In this document: positions 26,131 to 34,879 of the stretch, one piece after another | How the letters are laid out: each line of letters starts with the position of its first letter | Numbering within the stretch: the stretch's first letter is position 1 | Assembly (NCBI RefSeq): GCF_003854895.1 | Contig: NZ_CP033966.1 | Location: forward strand, 3,472,001 to 3,536,000 | Length of the DNA stretch: 64,000 bases | Source: Pigmentiphaga sp. H8 | GTDB taxonomy: Bacteria > Pseudomonadota > Gammaproteobacteria > Burkholderiales > Burkholderiaceae_B | Direction: 5' to 3' | Notes under the pieces: generated by a model | Told to the model about the DNA's origin: nothing | Databases searched by the model: none | Seen by the model: the letters and a program-made list of their open reading frames with translations, nothing else | Program-made: the position numbers and the translations under genes

Positions 26131-26176
26131 GTCCGCAAACGGCCGAGGGGTCCATTTCGGCCAATTTGCGGCGGAC
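26131..26176. terminator. Long stem-loop after Bug gene
   Basis: GTCCGCAAA and GGCCGA pair with TCGGCC and TTTGCGG-C-GGAC around a 10-nt loop, with two small bulges. It starts 8 bp after the Bug stop. It lacks a T tract, so it may act as a weak terminator or an mRNA-protecting structure before frmA. Confidence 0.4.
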
Positions 26177-26260
26177 GGCGGCCATCCTCGGGGCGGGATG
26201 CCCGCTGCCCGCGCACGCGCGGCTATATTGCCGCCGCATACGCCGCGAAAGGAGCAGCCC

Positions 26261-27367
<1,107 letters not shown>

Positions 27368-27379
27368 CAGCCCCGGTTT

Positions 27380-27409
27380 CCCCGGGACGCCAATCGGGCG
27401 CCCCCGGGG
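27380..27409. terminator. Hairpin between frmA and TrmB gene
   Basis: CCCCGGG-A-CGCC and GGCG-CC-CCCGGGG form a GC-rich stem between convergent genes. A proper T tract is lacking. Confidence 0.4.
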
Positions 27410-27415
27410 GACCTT

Positions 27416-28291
27416 TCAAGACCCTTCCAGCACGTGCTTTTCCATCCCGGGCGGCCGGTATTTCCTGCGCAGCCTGGACAGCCCCTTGCCGAACCGGCCT
27501 TCGATCTCCTCGCCCATGCTGGTCAGCATTTCCGCGAGATAGATCTCGTGCAACAGCAGCGTCTGGACAACGTAGATGATGGAGCGGTTGCGCGCATAGG
27601 ACGCGCTCGGCGCCAGTCCGGGCGCCCGCGTGGAAATCAGCACGCCGTCGAAATCGGTCGTCATCGTCAGCATCACGTCCGTCGCGCCGCGTGAAACGGT
27701 CGCGTCGCCTTCGTGAGGCAGCACCACCATGTCCGGGTGGCGCTTGAGGTCCTGGATGCCGGAGCCGAATCCGATGATGATGACCTGCACGCCGCGCTCG
27801 CATGCCGCTTGCAGCTCCGGCAATAGCGGCGAGATCAGCGCATCGGGACCCTTGATCCAGATCCGCTGGCCGGCGGCCTGAATCAGGTCCACCGTCTTCC
27901 GGTCGATCGCATCGGCCCCCTCGTAGAACCACATGAACGTGTCGTTGTCCGGCTGCGCCAGCGCGGCCATGTCGCGCGCCGCGGACGCGCACAGCGCCTG
28001 CGTGGAATGGGCCAGGTTGCCGAAATAGTCCTCGGGGTCGAGCGGCGCGTATCGCACCGGCGATTCGTTGACTGCCTGGATGGCCCCCTTGGCCTCGAGC
28101 GAACGCAGGACGCCGTACGCATTGGCACGCTGCAGCCCCGAGCGCTTGGCGATCTCGTAGGCCGTGGCGGGATAGGAATTGGCCAGCGCGATATAGGCGC
28201 GAGCCTCGTTTTCGTTGAATCCCAGGCGCTGCAAGGTCTGCTGGAGATCTTCGCGCGCACTGCGCGATTCGCGATCGATGGTCTTGGGCAT
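27416..28291 (-). CDS. TrmB family transcriptional regulator
   Basis: This 291-residue protein has an N-terminal winged HTH of the TrmB type (L-G-F-N-E-N-E-A-R-A-Y-I-A-L, residues 23-36; Y-E-I-A-K-R-S-G-L near 45) and a C-terminal PLD-like effector domain. TrmB proteins are best known as sugar sensors in archaea. In proteobacteria they often sit beside catabolic genes. It is divergent from the cycloisomerase operon, with a 28-bp palindrome in the gap. Confidence 0.85.
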   Translation of the reverse strand: MPKTIDRESRSAREDLQQTLQRLGFNENEARAYIALANSYPATAYEIAKRSGLQRANAYGVLRSLEAKGAIQAVNESPVRYAPLDPEDYFGNLAHSTQALCASAARDMAALAQPDNDTFMWFYEGADAIDRKTVDLIQAAGQRIWIKGPDALISPLLPELQAACERGVQVIIIGFGSGIQDLKRHPDMVVLPHEGDATVSRGATDVMLTMTTDFDGVLISTRAPGLAPSASYARNRSIIYVVQTLLLHEIYLAEMLTSMGEEIEGRFGKGLSRLRRKYRPPGMEKHVLEGS

Positions 28292-28347
28292 GGACTTGGC
28301 GTGGTGGCGGTTTTCCCGAGTTTACTGCACGGCCGCTTGCTCATTTT

Positions 28348-28375
28348 TTTAGTAGTATCTATTATTACTACTAAA
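28348..28375. promoter_or_regulatory. Palindromic operator between TrmB gene and operon
   Basis: Arms TTTAGTAGTA and TACTACTAAA (10 bp, perfect) surround 8 bp. The site lies 23 bp before the cycloisomerase start and 57 bp from the TrmB start, the expected place for an autoregulated divergent operator. Confidence 0.65.
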
Positions 28376-28397
28376 CCGAGAACGTGGAAACACCTTC

Positions 28398-29699
28398 ATG
28401 CCCTCTTTCGACCAACTGTTTTCCACCCATGCCACGGTTGCTTTCTTCGTCGAATACGAAAAGGTACTTGCGCAGGTGCAAGCCGAACGCGGACTCATTC
28501 CGCCATGGGCCGCCGAACGCATCGGCAGCGACGCCAAGGTCTCGGCCATAGACCTGGCATCGCTGGAGCGTGCGAGCGGACAGGTCGGATTCCCCGTCGC
28601 TGCCTTCGTGCGCCAACTGGCCGATGCATGCGGCGAAGCCGGTGAATATCTGCACTGGGGCAGCACCACACAGGACCTGCTCCTGAGCGCTCGCGCGCGC
28701 CAGGTCAACGCGGCCCTGCCGCGCCTGGATAGCCTGCTCGCCGGCGTCCTGGAGCGCCTGGCCGTGCTGGCCGCGCGCTACCGCGATACCCCGATGGCGG
28801 GACGCGGCTTCGGCGGCCACGCGCTGCCTATCACCTTCGGGTTGAAGCTGAGCCATTGGACGGTGCCGCTGCTGCGCCATGCCGAGCGCCTGCGGACCCT
28901 GCTTGCCCGGCCCATCGACGGAGAACTGGCGGGCGCCATGGGCACCCTGGCATCAATGGGAACCGAGGCGCTGGCCGTGCAGCGCGAGGTGCTGGACCGC
29001 CTGGGGCTGCCCATCCCGTTGGCCTCCGCGTCCAGCGCGCGTGACGCGGTGGCCGAAGTCGTCCAGTTCCTCGCGCTGCTGACCGCCAGCCTGGCGAAGA
29101 TCGCCCAGGACATCGCCCACCTGGCCTGGACCGAAATCGGCGAACTGGCGGAACCGACGGCCGGCACCGCCGGCATGTCCAGCACACTGCCACACAAGGC
29201 CAACCCCATCCTGTCCTGGCAGATCATGACCGGCGCCACGCTGGTGCAGCGCAATGCCGACGCCATGATCGGCGCGGTCCGGCAGGAGCAGGAACGCTCC
29301 GGACACGGTTTCATCGAAGGCCGCGTCGTGCCCGAAGCCTTCATCGAGAGCCACGCCTGCCTGGAAAAGATGCTGGCGCTGCTGGATGGCCTGCGTGTCG
29401 ATACCCGGCGGATGCGCCGCAACCTGGACGCGACCGGCGGCATGATCGTCGCCGAAGCCGTGCAGATGGCGCTGGCGCCCGCGCTGGGCAGGCTGCGCGC
29501 GCACGACCTGGTCCACCAGGCCTGCGCCGATTCGGTGGATCAGGACCGCCCGTTGCTCGATGCCCTGCTGGACATGCCCGCGATCCGCGGCGCGCTGTCC
29601 CGCGACACCCTGCGGCAGTTGCTGGATCCGTGCCGCTATCTCGGCGCGGCCGGCGCCGTCGTCGATCAAGTCGTGCGCCAGGTTGGAACCCGCATATGA
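28398..29699 (+). CDS. 3-carboxymuconate cycloisomerase-like protein (fumarase/aspartase superfamily)
   Basis: This 433-residue protein resembles PcaB and adenylosuccinate lyase. The signature G-M-S-S-T-L-P-H-K-A-N-P (259-270) holds the catalytic serine loop, and H-W-G-S-T-T-Q-D is at 86-93. PcaB lactonises 3-carboxy-cis,cis-muconate; other members are lyases for succinyl compounds. It opens an operon with an amidohydrolase (4-bp ATGA overlap) and a Bug receptor. There are no other beta-ketoadipate genes here, so a substrate other than protocatechuate-derived muconate is possible. Confidence 0.8.
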   Translation: MPSFDQLFSTHATVAFFVEYEKVLAQVQAERGLIPPWAAERIGSDAKVSAIDLASLERASGQVGFPVAAFVRQLADACGEAGEYLHWGSTTQDLLLSARARQVNAALPRLDSLLAGVLERLAVLAARYRDTPMAGRGFGGHALPITFGLKLSHWTVPLLRHAERLRTLLARPIDGELAGAMGTLASMGTEALAVQREVLDRLGLPIPLASASSARDAVAEVVQFLALLTASLAKIAQDIAHLAWTEIGELAEPTAGTAGMSSTLPHKANPILSWQIMTGATLVQRNADAMIGAVRQEQERSGHGFIEGRVVPEAFIESHACLEKMLALLDGLRVDTRRMRRNLDATGGMIVAEAVQMALAPALGRLRAHDLVHQACADSVDQDRPLLDALLDMPAIRGALSRDTLRQLLDPCRYLGAAGAVVDQVVRQVGTRI

Positions 29700-30574
29700 G
29701 CCATCAGATCCCGCCCTGCCTGGGTCCGCGCAAGACGGTGTCCGCCCCTTCCTGGCGCCCGCCCGCGGGATGCTGGGACACGCAGTTCCATGTCCTCGGT
29801 CCCGAAAGCCGCCATCCCTATTCCCCCGACCGGCACTACACCCCGCCCGCGGCGCGGCTGGAAGACTATTTCACGCTGCTCGATGCGCTGGGCCTGGAAC
29901 GCGCCTTCGTAGTCCACGCCAATACCCAGGGTCCGTGCAACGACATCTACCTGGAGGCCGTCGGCCAGGCGCCGGAACGCCTGCTGGCGGTCGTGCGCCT
30001 GGACCAAACCTGCACGCCGGAAACCGTGCGCGACCTGCACCGGCGCGGCGCGCGCGGCGTCCGCTTCGCCTTCAATCCCCAGCACGGCGGCCGCCTCGAT
30101 CCCTCGATCGTGCAGCACGTGCTGCGATGCATACGTCCATGGCGGTGGTTCGTCCAACTCCACTTCGACGGCGCCCGGCTGCCTGAACTCGAAGATTGGA
30201 TAGCCGGCCTGGACGCACCGGTCCTTATCGATCATCTGGGCCGCGTCGCCATCGCCGACGGCCTGGACAGCGCGCCCCAGCGCGCGCTGCTCCGGCTCTC
30301 GCAGCAGCGCCACGTCTGGGTGAAGCTGTCCGGCGCTGACCGGGTCTGCGCGCCCGGCGCCTCGTTCGACACCGCGATCCCCTTGATGCGGCGGCTGGCG
30401 GAAAACGCGCTGGACCGGCTCACCTGGGGCAGCGACTGGCCCCATACCGGCTATTTCGCGCCCGCGCGCACGCCGGACGACGGCACGCTTTTCGAAACAC
30501 TCATCCGCGCATTTCCGGTCGAAGACCGGATCGCCATTCTTCGAGACAACCCCGGCCGCCTGGCCGGATCATGA
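29696..30574 (+). CDS. Amidohydrolase family 2 (COG3618) lactonase-like protein
   Basis: This 292-residue TIM-barrel protein is related to LigI (2-pyrone-4,6-dicarboxylate lactonase) and galactarolactone isomerase. The first strand reads D28-T-Q-F-H32, so the first histidine of the usual H-x-H metal motif is Gln; LigI-type enzymes work without metal. Later motifs are V-K-L-S-G-A and W-G-S-D-W-P-H, with the conserved Asp. It starts at an ATG overlapping the stop of the cycloisomerase gene, which suggests it opens or isomerises the lactone made by that enzyme. Confidence 0.8.
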   Translation: MSHQIPPCLGPRKTVSAPSWRPPAGCWDTQFHVLGPESRHPYSPDRHYTPPAARLEDYFTLLDALGLERAFVVHANTQGPCNDIYLEAVGQAPERLLAVVRLDQTCTPETVRDLHRRGARGVRFAFNPQHGGRLDPSIVQHVLRCIRPWRWFVQLHFDGARLPELEDWIAGLDAPVLIDHLGRVAIADGLDSAPQRALLRLSQQRHVWVKLSGADRVCAPGASFDTAIPLMRRLAENALDRLTWGSDWPHTGYFAPARTPDDGTLFETLIRAFPVEDRIAILRDNPGRLAGS

Positions 30575-30585
30575 GGAGCACGAAC

Positions 30586-31575
30586 ATGAAGCATGGCCTG
30601 GTCATCGGCCTGTCGGTCCTTTTTTCGCTAGGCCTGGTGGCCCGCGCCTCGCACGCGGCCGCCCCGGATCCTCTGAACGGTTTTCCCGGCAAGCCGATAC
30701 GCATCGTCGTGCCTTTCGGTCCCGGTGGATTCAACGATGCGCTCGCCCGCGCCATCGCCGCGAAGCTGTCCAACTCCCTGTCCCAACCCGTCATCGTCGA
30801 CAACCGACCCGGCGGCGGAACCGTCATCGGCACGAATTTCGTGGCCAAGGCCCCGCCCGACGGCTATACCTTGCTGCAGCTGCCGGGCGCGCACGCCATC
30901 AACGCCGTCGCGATGGACAAGCTGCCCTACGACTCGCTGAACAGCTTCAGCTTCATCAGCATGGTCGCCACCTCGCCGTTCCTGCTGGTGTCCGGGCCGG
31001 CGTTTCCCGCGAACTCCGTTTCCGACATCGTGCGCATGGCGCGGGAAAAGCCGGGCACCCTGTCCTATTCGTCCTCCGGCACCGGCGGCAACGCCCATCT
31101 GATGGGCGAAATGCTCAAGAGCATGGCGAAGATCGACATCCTGCACGTCCCCTACAAGGGCGCCGGCCCGGCCATGAACGACGCCATCGGCGGCCAGGTC
31201 GATTTCACTTTCGCCACCTACGCGGGCGCGAGCGGCTCGATCAAGGCGGGACGCCTCAAGGCCCTGGCGGTCACGTCCAAGAAGCGCTGGGCCAAACTGC
31301 CCCAGGTGCCGACCATCGCCGAGGCGGGATTTCCCGACTACGAGGCCGAAGGCTGGTGGGGCTACGCCGCACCCGCCAACACTCCCCGCCCCATCGTCGA
31401 CAAGCTGAACGAAGCCATCCGCCAGGCGTTCGCCTCGCCCGACATCCAGGCCTACCTGACTTCGGAAGGCGTGGACACGGTAGGTTCGACCCCCGAGGAA
31501 TTCCGGGCCTATCTGGCGAACGAAATCCGCACCTGGCGCCAGTTGATCTCCCAGGCCGGCATCCGGCTGAACTAG
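30586..31575 (+). CDS. Bug/TctC periplasmic solute receptor
   Basis: The protein has 329 residues. I use ATG 30586, which has AGGAGC 8 nt upstream; the ATG at 30571 is part of that ribosome site region. The signal peptide ends near S-H-A-A, and the mature protein has P-I-R-I-V-V-P-F-G-P-G-G-F-N-D. It is third gene of the TrmB-controlled operon, 11 bp after the amidohydrolase. A terminator follows at 31580. Confidence 0.9.
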   Translation: MKHGLVIGLSVLFSLGLVARASHAAAPDPLNGFPGKPIRIVVPFGPGGFNDALARAIAAKLSNSLSQPVIVDNRPGGGTVIGTNFVAKAPPDGYTLLQLPGAHAINAVAMDKLPYDSLNSFSFISMVATSPFLLVSGPAFPANSVSDIVRMAREKPGTLSYSSSGTGGNAHLMGEMLKSMAKIDILHVPYKGAGPAMNDAIGGQVDFTFATYAGASGSIKAGRLKALAVTSKKRWAKLPQVPTIAEAGFPDYEAEGWWGYAAPANTPRPIVDKLNEAIRQAFASPDIQAYLTSEGVDTVGSTPEEFRAYLANEIRTWRQLISQAGIRLN

Positions 31576-31579
31576 ACGC

Positions 31580-31603
31580 ACGGGCGGGAAAACCCCCGCC
31601 CGT
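31580..31603 (+). terminator. Terminator of the cycloisomerase operon
   Basis: ACGGGCGGG and CCCGCCCGT form a perfect 9-bp stem around AAAACC, followed by CGTTGT, directly after the Bug stop and before the next promoter. Confidence 0.65.
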
Positions 31604-31605
31604 CG

Positions 31606-31641
31606 TTGTATAGAACAATTCAGTTCGCCGCCGATAGAGTC
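31606..31641 (+). promoter_or_regulatory. Shared MarR-type promoter box (Rieske operon)
   Basis: TTGTATAGAACAATTCA is followed by TAGAGTC. TAGAAC and TAGAGT start 24 bp apart. The same two blocks with the same spacing occur at 34396-34431 before ligA. TAGAGT can serve as a -10 box, with the operator covering the -35 region. Confidence 0.6.
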
Positions 31642-31693
31642 TCCCGCATCGAAGCCGCCACGCCCTGGCGGTCCGGTTCAAGGAGATTCGTTC

Positions 31694-32749
31694 GTGGAGC
31701 ACGTCGTTCGCAACGCCTGGTACGTACTGGGCTGGACCGCAGAAATCGGCACCGGGCCTTTCGCCCGGCGGGTACTGGACGAACCCGTCGTTGCCTTCCG
31801 CCAGCGCGACGGCCGGCTCGCGGCGCTGCTGGACCGCTGCGCGCACCGCCTCGTGCCCCTGTCGCTGGGCAGCGTGGTGGACGACACGCTGCAATGCGGC
31901 TACCACGGCCTGCGCTACGACGACACCGGCGCCTGCGTGCACGTTCCCGGCCAGGCCAACATCCCCCCCGCCGCGCGCGTCCGCAGCTTTCCCGTCACGG
32001 AACGATACGGCGCCGCCTGGATCTGGATGGGCGACCCGGAACAGGCCGACCCCGGGCTCATCCCCGCCATCGAACGCTATGGCGCGCCGGGCTGGACCGT
32101 CATCTGGGGCGTCCCCCAGCACCATCGCTCGCACTACCTGAACATCGTCGAGAACCTCCAGGACCCGGCCCACACGACCTACGTTCATCCGGGCACCATC
32201 GGCAATCCGGCATCGAGCGACATTGCTCCCGTCATCGAGGAAAGCGAGGGCCACATCGTGACCTACCGCTGGACGCTCGACGCCGAACCGCCGCCCATCG
32301 ACCGCAAGAACGCCAACTTCAGCGGGCTGGCCGACCGCTGCCAGTACTACCACTTCTTCCCGCCCTGCACCTCGCGCGTGGACGTGGTGACGATGCAGGC
32401 CGGCCAGGAGCATACGGAAGCGAACATGGACCTCGGCCTGCGCGCGTTCAGCTACAAGTTCCTGACGCCCGAGACGGACACGGCCACGCATTTCTTCTGG
32501 CTGCACGTGCGCAACTTCGGCGTGGGCGACCAGGAACTCGACCAGCGGCTGATGCGCGACATGGGCCGCACTTTCGAAGAGGACAACGTCATCGTGTCCG
32601 CCATGCAGCGCGAACAGGATGCCACCGGCGTGCGCCAACTGGCCTGGCTGCGCATCGACGCGGGCCCGAGCCGCGCCCGCCGCATGATCGAGAAGATGGC
32701 GGCCGCCGACGCCGCGGCCGCCGCCCCCGCGGCCTCGACGGCGTCCTGA
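31694..32749 (+). CDS. Rieske [2Fe-2S] ring-hydroxylating/O-demethylating oxygenase, VanA-like
   Basis: This 351-residue protein has Rieske ligands Cys49-x-His51 and Cys68-x2-His71, then the mononuclear iron motif D157-x2-H160-x4-H165 with the preceding N154. The length fits vanillate O-demethylase oxygenase (VanA) and related enzymes that release formaldehyde from methoxy groups. The start is GTG with AAGGAG upstream. No ferredoxin reductase (VanB) gene is in the window, so electrons must come from elsewhere. It is followed by a Bug gene in the same operon. Confidence 0.85.
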   Translation: MEHVVRNAWYVLGWTAEIGTGPFARRVLDEPVVAFRQRDGRLAALLDRCAHRLVPLSLGSVVDDTLQCGYHGLRYDDTGACVHVPGQANIPPAARVRSFPVTERYGAAWIWMGDPEQADPGLIPAIERYGAPGWTVIWGVPQHHRSHYLNIVENLQDPAHTTYVHPGTIGNPASSDIAPVIEESEGHIVTYRWTLDAEPPPIDRKNANFSGLADRCQYYHFFPPCTSRVDVVTMQAGQEHTEANMDLGLRAFSYKFLTPETDTATHFFWLHVRNFGVGDQELDQRLMRDMGRTFEEDNVIVSAMQREQDATGVRQLAWLRIDAGPSRARRMIEKMAAADAAAAAPAASTAS

Positions 32750-32809
32750 CGCCCGCCGGTCCCCCGCCCACCCACCCGTTCCGCTTGCGTGCCGCCCAAG
32801 GAGGCCACC

Positions 32810-33814
32810 ATGTCCCACCGTCCATACCCTCGTTTCCACCGAGCCTCGCCGCTGCTGGCCGGCCTGGCGCTCGCCCTGGCGGCGACGCAGGCCTGTGCCG
32901 GCACCGCCGACGCCTACCCCGGCAAGCCCATCCGCCTCGTCGTTCCCTTCACGCCCGGCGGGCTGACCGACAAGCTGGCGCGCAGCGTGGCGCACGACCT
33001 GCAGGAAGCCTGGCAGCAGCCGGTCATCGTGGAAAACAAGCCCGGCGCGGGCGGCACCATCGGCGCCGACCTGGTGGCCAAGGCGCCCGCCGACGGCTAC
33101 ACGATCCTGCTGGGCACCCATGCGACCCACGCCATCAACGTCACCCTGCTTGCCAACCTGCCCTACGACGCGGTGCGCGACTTCGAGCCCGTCAGCCTGC
33201 TGGCGACGGTGCCCAACGTCCTCATGGTGCATCCCTCGGTCCCGGCGCACAGCGTGCAGGAGCTGATACAGCTCGCCAAGCGCAAGCCCGGCTCGCTCAA
33301 CTTCGTCTCGCAGGGCATCGGTACCTCGGGCCACATGTCGGGCGACCTGTTCAAGTCGCTGGCGGGCATCGACATGGTCCACATCCCCGCGCGCGGTCCG
33401 GCGCAGGCCGTCAGCGACGTCATGGGCGGCCATGCCGACATCCTGTTCGACTCGGTCGCGATCGGCATGCCCATCGTGCGCTCCGGCAAGCTGCGGGCGC
33501 TGGCCGTGACCAGCCGCGAACGCTCGCCCGCCGCGCCCGAGCTGCCGACCATGATCGAGGCCGGCGTCCCCGGCTACGAGATCGTGCTGTGGTTCTCGGT
33601 GTTCGCGCCCAAGGGCACGCCGGCCGACATCGTGCTCAAGCTGAACCACGAGATCGCGCGTGCCATGGGCAAACCCTCGACGCGGGCCGCATTCGTGCAG
33701 GAAGGGCTGACGGTCTCGGCGTCCTCGCCGGAGCAGCTAGGCCAATTCCAACAAGCGGAAATCACCAAATGGGCGCGCCTGATCAAGGCCTCGGGCGCCA
33801 CGTCGAACAACTGA
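32810..33814 (+). CDS. Bug/TctC periplasmic solute receptor
   Basis: The protein has 334 residues. The ATG at 32810 is preceded by AAGGAGGCCACC. The signal peptide ends near A-C-A-G, then come Y-P-G-K-P-I-R-L-V-V-P-F and the loop G-G-L-T-D-K-L-A-R. It is 60 bp after the Rieske oxygenase and probably binds its methoxylated or aromatic substrate. It is convergent with the MarR gene. Confidence 0.9.
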   Translation: MSHRPYPRFHRASPLLAGLALALAATQACAGTADAYPGKPIRLVVPFTPGGLTDKLARSVAHDLQEAWQQPVIVENKPGAGGTIGADLVAKAPADGYTILLGTHATHAINVTLLANLPYDAVRDFEPVSLLATVPNVLMVHPSVPAHSVQELIQLAKRKPGSLNFVSQGIGTSGHMSGDLFKSLAGIDMVHIPARGPAQAVSDVMGGHADILFDSVAIGMPIVRSGKLRALAVTSRERSPAAPELPTMIEAGVPGYEIVLWFSVFAPKGTPADIVLKLNHEIARAMGKPSTRAAFVQEGLTVSASSPEQLGQFQQAEITKWARLIKASGATSNN

Positions 33815-33832
33815 CAGGCCGGCGCGGGCGGC

Positions 33833-34372
33833 CTACCAGACGCCCGCCAGGTCCGGCTTCGACGAGGTCCACTGGCGGCTCCCGCCGTTCCGGCGATCGG
33901 CCTTTTCCTTGAGCGGGTAGTCCTGGTTGATCTGTTCGGCCGTGCGGGTCAGGACGTTCAGCATGTCGTCGAGCTCCCGGATTCTTTCCGGCCCCAGTGC
34001 TTGCAGGATGCGGCCGTTGATGTCGGCGGTGATGGGAAACAGCTCGGCGTGCAGGGCCCTGCCCTTGTCGGTCAGTTCGATGGCCACGCGGTGCCGGTCG
34101 CTGCTGCGGCCGACCCGCGACACCAACCCCTTGGCGACCAGGTCGCTGATGGCGCGGGACACGAGGGGCCGGTCGGTATGCGCGCGTTCGGCCAGTTCGG
34201 AAGGCGCCAGCGTGCCGTAGTCGGCCAGCATCGCGATCAAGCGCCATTCCCGCCGGCTGATGCCGTAGCGGCCTTCGCACAACCGGATCACCAGCGCCCC
34301 GCTGACCGACAGCAGCCTGGCTATCCGGTAGTTCAGGAGTTCCTCGCAATTTGCGGGCTGCTCGAAGGACAT
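33833..34372 (-). CDS. MarR family transcriptional regulator
   Basis: This 179-residue protein has a winged HTH with the MarR pattern (L-A-P-S-E-L-A-E-R-A-H-T-D-R-P-L-V-S-R-A, about 55-74; D-R-H-R-V wing). The basic C-terminal tail of about 25 residues is longer than usual. It is divergent from ligAB-pobA-like and convergent with the Rieske operon. Both operons carry the same TAGAACAAT box, so it is the probable repressor of both. Confidence 0.9.
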   Translation of the reverse strand: MSFEQPANCEELLNYRIARLLSVSGALVIRLCEGRYGISRREWRLIAMLADYGTLAPSELAERAHTDRPLVSRAISDLVAKGLVSRVGRSSDRHRVAIELTDKGRALHAELFPITADINGRILQALGPERIRELDDMLNVLTRTAEQINQDYPLKEKADRRNGGSRQWTSSKPDLAGVW

Positions 34373-34395
34373 GGCTGCTCCTGTGCCGACGGCGG

Positions 34396-34431
34396 TTGAT
34401 TAGAACAATCAAGGACATGAAAGCTAGAGTC
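34396..34431 (+). promoter_or_regulatory. Shared MarR-type promoter box (ligAB operon)
   Basis: TTGATTAGAACAATCAA is an inverted repeat (arms TTGATT/AATCAA) between marR and ligA, with TAGAGTC starting 29 bp after its first base, exactly as at 31606-31641. Confidence 0.65.
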
Positions 34432-34515
34432 ATTCTCCATAAAAAGCCCAGCAGCCGCAACGCCATACGCCGGCGCGGCCCTGGTCGTTTTCCCTCTACC
34501 CAAGGAGCATTGCCC

Positions 34516-34878
34516 ATGACACTTCCCCAACGCGACCGGACACGGCCGATCGCCGATTCGCACGTCTTCGACCTGCGTCTTTCATGGAAGGGATACCGCA
34601 TCAACAAGCTCTGCAACTCGCTTAGCGAGGCCGCCAACCGCGATGCCTACCGGGCGGACGAAGAGGCCTACATGACCCGCTTCGGCCTGTCCGACGAACA
34701 GAAGGCGCTGATACGCGCGCGCGATTTCACCGGCCTGCTCGACGCCGGCGCCAACATCTACTTCCTGCTCAAGCTGGGCGTGGTCACCGGCAACGGCCTT
34801 TACGTCATGGGCGCGCGTATGCGCGGAGAAAGCTACGAGGCCTTCCTGGCCACCCGCAACGACAAGGGAGCGGTCTGA
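34516..34878 (+). CDS. ligA: Protocatechuate 4,5-dioxygenase alpha subunit (LigA-like)
   Basis: This 120-residue small subunit has the LigA fold (G-Y-R-I-N-K-L-C-N-S-L near 26, L-L-D-A-G-A-N-I-Y-F-L near 74). It covers the active site of the catalytic beta subunit. AAGGAGC precedes the ATG, and ligB follows after one base. It is slightly shorter than Sphingobium LigA. Confidence 0.9.
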   Translation: MTLPQRDRTRPIADSHVFDLRLSWKGYRINKLCNSLSEAANRDAYRADEEAYMTRFGLSDEQKALIRARDFTGLLDAGANIYFLLKLGVVTGNGLYVMGARMRGESYEAFLATRNDKGAV

Positions 34879-34879
34879 C

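Noticed and set aside
31271..33649. A 792-codon minus-strand frame across the Rieske and Bug genes
   Set aside because: It is a shadow frame; the plus-strand genes carry complete active-site motifs and signal peptides.
33816..33834. AGGCCG/CGGCCT hairpin as a terminator between the Bug and MarR genes
   Set aside because: Only 6 bp, no T tract, and it overlaps the MarR stop codon; too weak to call.
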